A DNA stretch of 64,000 bases, taken from Siphonodentalium dalli. Taxonomy: Eukaryota > Mollusca > Scaphopoda > Gadilida > Siphonodentaliidae. A program made the translations under genes and the position numbers. The stretch lies in the NCBI GenBank assembly GCA_032622095.1, contig CP136066.1, forward strand, positions 200,036,978-200,100,977, written 5' to 3'. How positions within the stretch are numbered: the first letter of the stretch is position 1; each line of letters begins with the position of its first letter. Shown here piece by piece: positions 48,980 to 60,160 of this stretch. A model generated the notes under the pieces. It saw only the letters and a program-made list of their open reading frames with translations. It was not told the origin of the DNA and did not search any database.

Positions 48980-49264
48980 CTGGACTCTCTTCAAGTCCGT
49001 AGCAGGACACCTCTGGATTTGCCGCTAATTCCGGTGGTGTCGCCTCTCGCTGTGGACATCCGCATATATCACCGGTGATGCATTCCAAACGAGCAAAAAA
49101 TGAGCATCCATCCTCGACGTTACATGCTTGGTTTTTTATCGGGAATTCCAAAAAGTCCAAACACACATTCTCGTTATGGAACTGGCACTCACAGACATTG
49201 GCAGCGCATGAGTAGAAAGGTGGACATTGGAAAGTGTCGTTACATATTCCGCCCGGAATGGAAG
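48980..49264 (-). CDS. Exon: 12-cysteine module (copy 1)
   Basis: This 285-nt phase 1-1 exon lies between acceptor ttgcag|CTTCC and donor CCAG|gtttgt. It encodes about 95 residues with 12 cysteines spaced 5,5,4,1,7,12,5,7,5,1,17. This can be read as two six-cysteine halves, each ending in a CxC pair, similar to tandem EB-like modules. Conserved landmarks shared with the exon at 33234-33524 are ANVCEC, FHN, PIKNQ, CGC, ELAANP and ESPG. An N-D-T sequon lies near the start. Similarity between the two copies stops at the splice sites on the donor side, which supports the boundaries. The fold is inferred to be extracellular and disulphide-bonded. I do not recognise the family with certainty. Confidence 0.72.
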
Positions 49265-50070
49265 CTGCAACAAAACAAGAATAATAATGATGCCTTTAAA
49301 TATCTTGCAGATCCCAAGAGCTTAGCGCAATGATGTCGATGTCAATGCCGGAAATTTATTATTGTGTTAATTATAATATAATTATGATATTTGATTTGTG
49401 TCTGGTTATTTAGTGTTGACAGTGGGATGAACGTGTGTGATAACTGATAAGGGTGGTTGAAGAATTTTGTCAATATGAAAAGACACATTTAAAATGGACA
49501 TTTATGTTTTCTTGAAGGCGTCTTTACCTCCTCTTTGTGTGTGGTGAGGACATCAATATTAATTGACCCTTCCGCAGATCTCGTCATTATCCAATCAGAT
49601 AACGGCATATATTCAACGAGAGCCTGTGTTATTTCCAGTAAGACATCGTTTGTTTAACAGCGCAGCAACAGTAATATCGGTGGATCTTTGTTCAAATTAA
49701 ACAGCATTTTTTGTAATTAGCAAGATTATTAAATTTCATACAAAGAATCCGTGCATCTCCTTATCGTTTGGTGAAATACATATTGGTGTTAATTATGTTT
49801 TGCTTATGGTAGATTGTGACATTTGTGATTTTGATTTAAAATATGTGTTGTTCCAATTGAATAGTTATTGAGTTCTTATATTTGATTAATTGAAAATTTG
49901 AATAGGCAGCTCACAGTTTGTGATCTGCAACTGATTATCGGATTACATAATACGGTAATGATGTGCAAATGGAGTCGCAGTCCCGATTCAATAAAACCTT
50001 GTTTAACAGGACCCATGTCATGCTAATCACCTTGTTACTGAGTCTGCCAAATTTCGACTGTCACTTACAT
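49265..50070. other. Intron sequence, nothing recognised
   Basis: The first about 30 bases resemble the intron next to 33524 (CAACAAAACAAGAATAATAA). No other feature is supported. Confidence 0.4.
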
Positions 50071-50952
50071 CCTGGGGTCAATACTATGAACAATTTTATA
50101 CCTGTAAATACAAATTGTATTTATTAATTTGTAATTACAAATTTGTGTTAACTATCACAGTGGTTTCATAGTACAGGGAAAATGTAGCCGTATTATTGTA
50201 ATACCTTAGACTGGGCGAGAGGTGAAACCCCTAAAAGGCAGCTGTAAAACTTAGAAAAAACTAACTCCCCACTCTGCTCCCATGCACATGTTATCAGTGT
50301 TATCTGAATACCAGTTCAAATTAGACGGACATGTATATAGAGCTAAAATAACTGACAACAATTTATATGGGGAAGTTACAATGCGTGCTATCATATTGTG
50401 ATTAGTGAGAACGCCGGTACTATGAAACGATGAGCTAACAAACTCTCGCAAATTTCACAAAGATCTACTGTTGATTATTGTAGATTGCTTACGGACAAAC
50501 CTTTGCCTGTGAGTGATTAACCATATATTGAATCACGGCGGGCCAAAGTTACAAAAGAAATAACCAATCATAAGTTGAGAGGTGAACGCTTATCAGAGCT
50601 ATCCAATCGGTTCACGGATGGCTAAGTTGGTGACCACTTGTCTGCGCAAGTTAACAATTAAACGGTTCGTTTGTAGTGTGTGTATGTAAGTACAAGTCAG
50701 TGTAATACCGAGTACTACAAACATTTTGGTATCATTGTTTTTACAAATTACAAATTTACAACCATTCAGTTTGTGAAAATAAAATATTATTTTGATGGTA
50801 TAGCATTATATATATTGTGACCATCCTATTATTTCAAACTGATCCGCTACTCTTATCATAACACATCGAGACAGTAACGTGGCTCCATTTTATCGGGGGG
50901 GGGGGGGGTGTATCGAAGCAGGGACGTGCTAATGGTCTCGGTTATAGGAGTG

Positions 50953-51241
50953 GTGCGGTAGAGTGCCAGTCGGTAGAATGACAGGTGCACTACACCGTTA
51001 CATGCCGTCCAGCGCTGACGAAGCTGGTTCTAACCCCGTCATATGGAGGGTGACCGGAATCGTGTATCTGGGCAAGTTTGTCAGTTGCTTTCCGGGGGTC
51101 GGTGGTTTCTACACGCAGTGGGACGATTTCTCGGTGAAATCGAGCCTCTGCGTGGTATTTCCTCCACCCGTAAAATTGACAACGTCGTGTGTGGCATAGC
51201 GGCTAGAACGTCGATAAACCCTAATAAACCAAACCAAACCA
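50953..51241 (+). mobile_element. tRNA-derived SINE
   Basis: ATAGGAGTG occurs just before (50944-50952) and just after (51242-51250), a 9-bp target duplication. GTGCGGTAGAGTGCC resembles a pol III A box and GGTTCTAACCCC a B box. The 3' part GGTATTTCCTCCACCCGTAA...CGTCGATAAACCC resembles the conserved 3' domain of many marine-invertebrate SINEs. It ends in (AAACC)n. Confidence 0.8.
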
Positions 51242-51454
51242 ATAGGAGTGTCATTTTATAATTTCAAACTGCTCCGATATCTTATAATATATCTAGATAG
51301 GGACGTGGCTATATGGGCTCAGTTTGGCGACGGGGTGTCCATCCTATAATTTCCATATGCACCCTTTGAACAAAAAAATGCCTATAAATTCCACATAACG
51401 ATGGAATCGTATATCAAGAGGAAAGTATTTTAATTTTTCTACGCTGATAACAAA

Positions 51455-51720
51455 ACTTAGTCAATATGACTAACATATGTTAGTCAAACGTTTTTCCTCA
51501 GGACGACTGACTTAGTTCAGCCAACATGACTGAGGCATAACATTAATAAAAATTACTAGGGTGATGTTAGTCATAATGACTAAGAAATGTGGGACTTTTC
51601 TTAGTCAATTGGAAGGCGTAAATTAAAGTTGCTGAATTATGTGCAAATAATTCCAATAATTAACCAAAGTTACTCAAAACGTTTGTGACTAACACTAAGT
51701 TAGTCATATTTAGTCAATAT
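51455..51720. repeat. Cluster of TTAGTCA / TGACTAA motifs
   Basis: At least ten TTAGTCA or TGACTAA heptamers, several as TTAGTCAATATGACTAA palindromes, lie within 270 bases. Function unknown. Confidence 0.55.
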
Positions 51721-53061
51721 GTCCAATCCAAGGGGCGGGGGTGCACAACTTACTGTTACAGCTTGAAAATCAGAAGCCAACCGGGGTAAACAATTTTATA
51801 ATTGTTTATAATTGAGGGGTGGGGATACAGTTGGATATCGACGTTTCGAAAGAAAAAAAAGAGCATCTTGCCACGTCACTGCATTTATGCTCTTGTCATT
51901 TATGAAAACTGTGCTTGCATCTTCGTATTCGCGTCCTTTACCGTGACCAAATGCATTCGCGTCGACGATTGAAACTCGAAGGATAATCCGCAATGCATTC
52001 TTGAGCGAAAAATCATACTCACATTGGGAACACGCGTCATTTTTATCCATTCTTGGATATATCATTGATTATGGTAAGTACATGTTACATGCTAATGTTG
52101 GCTATAATCCGCAAGTATCACTCACTATTTGTATTAATCACTAACTTTTGTCAGAGATGTTGTCACTCATACGATTTGGCGGCTACTCGCCCCATCCTAT
52201 TCTGAACAGCTGTAATGTGCCAGGCATCGTGTTCCCAAGACCTCTATCGCCATGTCCCTGTTTATGAGATTTCCATTGATAACACATTTTCATAAGGGGG
52301 CTACATCCCTGCGAATCAGATGGTTATATGCTCTGGTTTAAGGATGTGAAAATCGACAATTTATGTTTGACACCCTATATAGACATTCTAGACAAGTTCT
52401 TAACGTTGTAACTTTCAATAAATAGGGTAATTTCAGTAGTTACAAGGAACACATACTGCTACATCACATCCAAGCTGACACCCCATAAGGTTTGACAATT
52501 TCTAAATATAGGCCATTTCAATCCAAACTTTTGACCAAAGGAGGTAAATATGCAAATGTTGGTCTAAAACAAAACATACCCCCTAATAAATTGTTGGAAA
52601 AAACAAAATAACAGAACAAGTTCAACCTATTGTTGTTGTAAAATTTCCAATTCATGTTGTTTCAGGTATCAAATTTCCAGCTGTTGAACGTGTTGATAAA
52701 ATGTTTGGAGCGAGAAACATAACCCAACCCCCTTGTCGCGACGTCCCTGTGGGTTGTACTTGAAATTTCCAGCTGACAAAATATTTTCCCGAGGGGGTGA
52801 ATCGACCCCTTGTCGCCACGTCCCTGCGTATCATAGATATATATATTATCCGTGTTAAGGGTGCGAAAACTGAAAAATTATGTTTCATAGTACTCGAACA
52901 TTCTTTGTGATTGGAGATATTTGTAAATACAAAGAACACGTACTATTTGTGATTTATGTTTGTAATCGTAGGTTCATAGTATTGGCGGAATGATAATTGT
53001 TATTTCTTACAAACAATTGTAGATTCTTACAAAGAAAAAGTTTCATAGTATTGACCCCAGG

Positions 53062-53837
53062 CTGCATTAGCAATGGCGTGTGAACTAATTGATTATAATA
53101 TGTGTCGTCTTAATGACAGGTATACCTAAAATCAACAAGGCTGATCGCACTTGTCTTTCTTTGTCGATCAGTTGGAAGCTTGTCTTTCATTGCACATTAA
53201 ATTGGTGATCGCCACATGCATGCTCGATCTTGTCACCACGTGGAACATACCGCGTGTGAATATCGACCACTGCACGTGCCTGGGGGAGCATTGGGTGAAA
53301 CGCTTGAACGCTGGGGTTTACTTCAGTTTACAAATGTTTCAAAGTGTTCTGGTTTTTATTCATAAAATAATGTATTATATTATTTTACCGAATACATACA
53401 TAATTATGCCGATCGATAATGCATGACGTAATTTTAGAATTTTATGATTTCTAAAAGTTATATAAATAAAATTAAATAAAAACAGAGACCACCATCCCAC
53501 ATATCAAGCAAAGGGCCAAAAAGTGGGTTGTGACGTCACTATGACGTCATCGACGTCATGAGATCTAAGCTAACTGGAATCTCGCCATATGCCTCTGGCT
53601 TCTTGAGAGTTGTCTATCTTTGACTGCATTCAGCCATTGTTTGAAAATAATACCTACATTGTACATTTGGACGCATTTTGTGTTTTTGCTTCTGAAGACA
53701 CAGGTCAAAGATCTTATCAAGATTACAGGTAATTATATAAATATAATCTATGTATTGGAATTAACATATATTATGTGTGTTATATAATATAGTAACCTTG
53801 ATCATGCCGTTACCATACTTATTTTCGTTTAAATATA
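53062..53837. other. Intron sequence, nothing recognised
   Basis: A 91-codon frame at 53151-53426 has no recognisable domain. GACGTCA occurs several times near 53532-53560. Confidence 0.35.
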
Positions 53838-55213
53838 CGGGGCAAGTATAATATGTCATTATGGGGTTCCTGGTGCCTAGGGATGGGAACTGCTGCCGGA
53901 TTTTCATTTTATAATATGTGATTATGGGATAAGGGGTGGGGCAAGTATATGGCCTACGCCTAGGGAGGGGAAGTGCTGTCCGATTTTAATCTTATAATAT
54001 GTGATTATGGGATAAGGCCATTAAGGGGTGGGGCAAGTATATGGCCTGCGCATAGGAAGGGGAAGTGCTGTCCGATTTTAATCTTATAATATGTGATTAT
54101 GGGATAAGGGGTGGGGCAAGTATATGGCCTGCGCCTAGGGAGGGGAAGTGCTGTCCGATTTTCATCTTATAATATGTGATTATGGGGTTCGGGTGCGGCA
54201 AGTATCTGGCCAGCTCCTAGGGAGGGGAAGTGCTCTCCGATTTTCATTTAATAATATGTGATTATGGTGTTCGGGTGGGGCAAGTATCTGGCCAGCTCCT
54301 AGGGAGGGGAAGTGCTCTCCGATTTTCATATAATAATATGTGATTATGGTGTTCGGGTGGGGCAAGTATCTGGCCAGCTCCTAGGGAGGGGAAGTGCTCT
54401 CCGATTTTCATTTAATAATATGTGATTATGGTGTTCGGGTGGGGCAAGTATCTGGCCAGCTCCTAGGGAGGGGAAGTGCTCTCCGATTTTCATTTAATAA
54501 TATGTGATTATGGTGTTCGGATGGGGCAAGTATCTGGCCAGCTCCTAGGGAGGGGAAGTGCTGCCCGATTTTTTATTTTGTAATTTGTGTTTATGGTGTT
54601 CGGATGGGGCAAGTATCTGGCCAGCTCCTAAGGAGGGGAAGTGCTGCCCGATTTTTTATTTTGTAATTTGTGTTTATGGTGTTCGGGTGGGGCAAGTATC
54701 TGGCCAGCTCCTAGGGAGGGGAAATGCTCTCCGATTTTCATTTAATAATATGTGATTATGGTGTTCGGATGGGGCAAGTATCTGGCCAGCTCCTAGGGAG
54801 GGGAAGTGCTGCCCGATTTTTTATTTTGTAATTTGTGTTTATGGTGTTCGGATGGGGCAAGTATCTGGCCAGCTCCTAAGGAGGGGAAGTGCTGCCCGAT
54901 TTTTTATTTTGTAATTTGTGTTTATGGTGTTCGGGTGGGGCAAGTATCTGGCCAGCTCCTAGGGAGGGGAAGTGCTGCCCGATTTTCATTTAATAATATG
55001 TGATTATGGTGTTCGGGTGGGGCAAGTATCTGGCCAGCTCCTAGGGAGGGGAAGTGCTGCCCGATTTTTTATTTTGTAATTTGTGTTTATGGTGTTCGGA
55101 TGGGGCAAGTATCTGGCCAGCTCCTAGGGAGGGGAAGTGCTGCCCGATTTTTTATTTTGTAATTTGTGTTTACGGGGTTCGGATGGGGCAAGTATCCGGC
55201 CAGCGCCTTGGGA
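53838..55213 (+). repeat. 83-bp minisatellite with higher-order units
   Basis: About 16 units contain GGGGCAAGTATCTGGCCAGC and GGGAGGGGAAGTGCT. Two linker types occur: TTTCATTTAATAATATGTGA and TTTTTATTTTGTAATTTGTG. The A-B-B trio at 54558-54805 recurs at 54806-55053, an offset of 248. The first units (53838-54180) are more diverged. Confidence 0.85.
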
Positions 55214-56442
55214 TTTCACGATTTAAGTGACTTTGTGAGCGATTTTGCTTTGCGTTTCTTACAATTATGGAACTTTTCCTGGGTAATTAATTCAATGTTT
55301 ATTGCGATATTGGCTCACAAAAGTCACAGAAAAAAATCATGCAATTTCGAGTTGGGACCTTCACATATAGTGAAATACACTATTAAGGAACAGATAATCA
55401 CTAAGAAATATATTCCCCCGTGTTATTTTTTTACTTTATAAGGTTCCCTGTCAAAACTTGTTTTGTACTAGTGGAATATGATCTCTACGGGCGTTAGCCA
55501 GAGTAGAGATTCATGGCATGATCTTATTCAGACCTTGCATATTTCTCATTTTAATGTACATGTACCATTGTTTGATATTTTCCCAAACTGTATGTTCAAA
55601 TTATTATTTTCCAGAGAAAATCTACCGATTGTCCTTTAAAAAGATGGAGGGAACTGAATACAGTGATGCCCGACCAGGAGCGCAGCATGCAGTAGATAGT
55701 CAGTTAAAGTGAGATGATTAAAAGGGAAATTTATTTATTCTATTTCTGGAACAGACCGTTCATGCGATATCAGATAGCTATAGATATTATTAGGGTGCCC
55801 CCATTGCTACGCACCGACGACCAAGTGTCTCAGATTGATTGTTTGTGTCGTTATATCCTATAGATACAAGCGGTAATGAGTATAGTTAAGTTAAATTAAC
55901 GTTTATTTGTGTCAACGTTATACAATAAAATTTCTGGTATCTGTTAGCAGTAACCCATATTGGTTGTTAGCTAAATAATTACCCATGTTTATAGCAGAAA
56001 TATTAGAAATATAATCAATATTAATCGATAGAAGCATTTCCGGACAAGGGTCTTCGATGCAGGTTCCACGTATTGGTGACAAACAATCAACAAGACGACC
56101 AAAGATAGCTTCATATTGAGCCTCCCCCGGCATAACCTACCTGGACTATATATAAACCATGTTGTTGAATACGATCCGAGTAGTCTTGTAATATAACGGC
56201 ATTTATAGCAACCACCCCGGTGGGTGTTTATACCTAAGGCGTGTGTGAATGATGACGTCATATAATTTTTCTATATATATTTCTATACGATGGAACGATT
56301 TTCAGGAAAGAGTGTATGCTATTTAGCGAAATTGACACGTGACTTCCGATTAGTAACTGTTTAAAATTGCGGAATCAGAAGTGGAACAACGAGATGAAAT
56401 GCCACGGCTCATGACGTCATTTACGTCATGTTGGCTTCGTAT
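55214..56442. other. Intron sequence with element remnants
   Basis: 55490-55540 resembles 59780-59825 (CGGGCGTTRSCC.AGTAGAGA). 55995-56070 matches the inner part of the MITE at 43948-44469 (AATATTAATCGATAGAAGC, TTTCCGGACA). No exon is supported. Confidence 0.45.
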
Positions 56443-59333
56443 GTGCAACATTAACCCTTTCACGATGGGAGACGCGCTAGTGCACCATTAATGTTTTTAT
56501 TACGGGAGCTGTGCTGGTGCAGCATTAACCATTTCACGACGGGAGCTCTGCTGGGCAGCATTAACCCTTTCATGACGGGGAGCTGTGCTGGAGCAGCATT
56601 AACCCTTCCATGACGGTAGTTGAGTTGGTGCAGGATTAGTTATTTCATGAAGGGAGCTGCGTTGGTGCAGCATTAAATATTTGATGATGGGAGCTGCGTT
56701 GGTGCAGCATTAACTATTTCATGACGGGAGCTGCGCTGGTGCACCATTAATTATTTCATGAAGGGAGCTGCGTTGGTGCAGCATTAATTATTTGATAATG
56801 GGAGCCCGAGTTGGTGCAGCATTAACTATTTCATGGCGGGAGCTGCGCTGGTGCAGCATTAATTATTTAACGACGGGAGCTGCGTTGATGATGGGAGCTA
56901 CGCGTTGGTGCAGCATTAACTCTCTCATGACGGGAGCTGCGCTGGTGCAGCATTAATTATTTGATGACGGGAGCTGCGTTGGTGCAGCATTAACTCTTTC
57001 ATGGCGGGAGATGGGCTGGTGCAGCATTAACTATTTCATGACGGGAGCTGCGCTGGTGCACCATTAATTATTTCAGGACGGGGCTGCGTTGGTGCAGCAT
57101 TACTTATTTCATGATGGGAGCTGCATTGGTGCAGCATTGACTCTTTCATGACTGGAGCTGCGCTGGTGCAGTATTAATACATTTCATGACGGGAGTTGCG
57201 TTGGTGCAGCATTAATTATTTGATGATGGGAGCTGCGTTGGTGCAGCATTAACTCTTTCATGACGGGAGCTGCGTTAGTGCAGCATTAATTATTTTATTA
57301 TGGGAGCTGCGTTGGTGCAGCATTAACTCTTTCATGACGGGAGCTGCGTTAGTGCAGCATTAATTATTTGATTATGGGAGCCGCGTTGGTGCAGCATTAA
57401 CTATTTCATGACGGGAGCGGCGTTGGTGCAGCATTAATTATTTGCTGATGGGAGCTGCGCTGGTGCAGCATTAGTTATTTGATGATGGGAGCTGCGTTGG
57501 GGCAGCATTAATTATTTCATGACTCGAGCTGCGTTGGGCAGCATTAATTATTTCATGATGGGAGCTGTGCTGGTGCAGCATTAACCTTTTTATGACGGGA
57601 GCTGTGTTGTTGCAGTATTAACCCTTTCATGACGGGAGCTGCGCTGATGCAGCATTAATTCTTTCATAACGAGATCTGTGCTGGTGCAGCATTAATTATT
57701 TAATGACGGGAGCTGCGTTGGTGCAGCATTACCTAATTCATGACGGGAGCTGCGCTGGTGCAGCATTAATTATTTCATAACGGGGGCTGCGTTGGTGCAG
57801 CATTAACTATTTTATGATGGGATCTGTGCTGGTGCAGCATTAACCCTTTCATGACGGGTAGCTGTGTTGGTCCAGCATTAACCCTTCCATGGTGGGACCA
57901 TGACTGCAGTTGCGTTGTTGCAGCATTAGTTATTTCATGAAGGGAGCTGCGTTGGTGCAGCATTAAATATTTGATGATGGGAGCTGCGTTGGTGCAGCAT
58001 TAACTCTTTCATGACGGGAGCTGCGCTGGTGCAGCATTAATTATTTCATGAAGGGAGCTGCGTTGGTGCAGCATTAATTATTTGATGATGGAAGCCCGCG
58101 TTGGTGCAGCATTAACTATTTCATGGCGGGAGCTGCGCTGGTGCAGCATTAATTATTTCATGACTGGAGCTGCGTTGGTGCAGCATTAACCCATTCATGA
58201 CGGGAGCTGCGTTGGTGCAGCATTAACTCTTTCATGACGGGAGCTGCGTGGTACAGCATTAAATATTTGATGATGGGAGCTGCGTTGGTGCAGCATTAAC
58301 TCTCTCGTGGCGGGAGCTGCGCTGGTGCAGCATTAATTAGTTGAAAACGGGAGCTGCGTTGGTGCAGCATTGACTCTTTCATGACGGGAGCTGAGCTGGT
58401 GCAGCATTAATTATTTGATAACGGGAGCTGCGTTGGTGCAGCATTAACTATTTCATGTCGGGAGCTGTGCTGGTGCAGCATTAATTATTTCATGACGGGA
58501 GCTGCGTTGGTGCAGCATTAATTATTTGATGATGGGAGCTGCATTGGTGCAGCATTAACTCTTTCATGACGGGAGCTGCACTGGTGCAGTATTAATACAT
58601 TTTATGACGGGAGCTGCGTTGGTGCAGCGTTATTTATTTGATAATGGGAGCTGCGTTGGTGCAGCATTAACTATTTCATGACGGGAGCTGCGTTAGTGCA
58701 GCATTAATTATTTGATTTTGGGAGCTGCGTTGGTGCAGCATTAACTCATTCATGACGGGATCTGCGTTAATGCAGCATTAATTATTTGATTATGGGAGCT
58801 GCGTTGGTGCAGCATTACTCTATCATGACGGGAGCTGCGCTGGTGCAGCGATAATTATTTCACGACGAGAGCTGCGTTGGTGCATCATTAATTATTTGAT
58901 GATGGGAGCTGCGCTGGTGCAGCATTAATTATTTTATGACGGGAGCTGCGTTGGTGCAGCATTAACCCTTTCATGACGGGAGCTGCGTTGGTGCAGCGTT
59001 AACCCTTTGGTGACGGGAGCTGTGTTGGTGGAGTATTAACCCTTTCATGACGGGAGCTGCGCTGGTGCAGCATTAACTCATTCATGACGGGAGTTGCGCT
59101 GGTGCAGCATTAAATATTTTATGACGGGAGCTGCGTTGGTGCAGCATTAACTATTTTATGATGGGATATGTGCTGGTGCAGCATTAACCCTTTCATGACG
59201 GGTAGCTGTGCTGTTCCAGCATTAACCCTTCCATGGTGGGAGCTGCATTGGTGCAGCATTAACCATTTCATGACGGCAGCTGTGCTGGTGCAGCATTAAT
59301 TATTTTATGACGGGATCTGCGTTGGTGATGAAA
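56443..59333 (+). repeat. 37-bp minisatellite, about 78 units
   Basis: The unit is close to TTTCATGACGGGAGCTGCGT plus TGGTGCAGCATTAACTA, repeated over 2.9 kb with substitutions. GCTGCGTTGGTGCAGC is an inverted repeat in each unit. A mosaic of AATTATTT and AACTCTTTC subtypes is visible. Confidence 0.9.
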
Positions 59334-59392
59334 AGCAAATTCGGGATACATCATGTGTGGTTGCTCCACTATGTGTCACGTATGATTCATAT

Positions 59393-59668
59393 TAGCCCTT
59401 GTCAGCGGCGATATCGACAGGCATGACCGCCAGAGTTATGTCCCTTGTCAGCAGCGATATAGACAAGCATGACCGCCGGAATTATGTCCCTTATCAGCGG
59501 CGATATTGACAGGCATGACCGCCGGAGTTATGTCCCTTATCAGCGGCGATATCGACAGACATGACCGCCGGAGTTATGTCCCTTATCAGCGGCGATATCG
59601 ACAGACATGACCGCCGGAGTTATGTCCCTTATCAGCGGCGATATCGACAGACATGACCGCCGGAATTA
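59393..59668 (+). repeat. 46-bp minisatellite, 6 units
   Basis: The unit contains ATGTCCCTTATCAGCGGCGA and TATCGACAGACATGACCGCC. The last units are nearly identical. It is unrelated to the adjacent 37-bp array. Confidence 0.85.
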
Positions 59669-60160
59669 CCAAGTGTCATCGAAATGTTCCCTACGTTGCC
59701 TGTTGGCAGATATGAAGTTCTCCATGAGAACAGGTCAGAATATAAAAAAGTTCCCAGGTGTTGAACGGGTGGCATATGATATATACGGGCGTTGCCCGAG
59801 TAGAGAAGCATGGCCTGATCTATTAAGTCCGTTGCATCTCAAACGATAACACATATTGTAGCACATAGCGAAAATGACAAATGCGGTGCGAACTCTTGAA
59901 ACTGTTCGCAATGCTTTAGCTGGCATATGTGTACACCACGAGAAACAATGTTTATTGTTTATTAGATGTATGCTTAGCGATTATCGAAAAACAAAAAAAG
60001 GATCAAACACGCAGATGTGACAAGTTTGTTAGGAATGTGTTTGTTCGTGACACGCTAGCAGCAAATATGAGCAGTTCAAAAATGTTAGAAACGTAAACAA
60101 TCACAACTGCACGTCAGGTCAATAATAAATCGAATTGCGGAAATGGAGCAAATGACATAC
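59669..60160. other. Intron sequence
   Basis: Immediately downstream, in gene direction, of the 60161 exon. No feature apart from the CGGGCGTTGCCCGAGTAGAG segment shared with 55490. Confidence 0.4.

Larger units (their letters stand above)
50071..53061. mobile_element. 3-kb TIR element (CCTGGGGTCAATACTATGAA)
   Basis: CCTGGGGTCAATACTATGAA at 50071 and its complement ending at 53061 are exact over 20 bases. Both are followed by AT-rich TTTGTAA/TTACAAA-rich arms. The interior has no clear transposase. It holds a SINE, a TTAGTCA cluster and several GGGACGTGGC/GTCGCCACGTCCCTG motifs. It is either a long non-autonomous element or a decayed autonomous one. Confidence 0.62.

Noticed and set aside
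50953-51025. tRNA gene
   Set aside because: A and B box-like motifs belong to a SINE head; the cloverleaf is not convincing and target duplications flank the whole SINE.
51796-52065. 89-codon minus frame (with CSQCEYDF and ILRVSIVDA) that looked faintly like an NTR-type domain
   Set aside because: A strong gtgagt donor would cut it early, there is no acceptor, it lies inside a transposon-like unit, and the resemblance is weak.
55166-55441. 91-codon plus frame at the end of the 83-bp array
   Set aside because: Starts in the minisatellite and shows no homology that I recognise.
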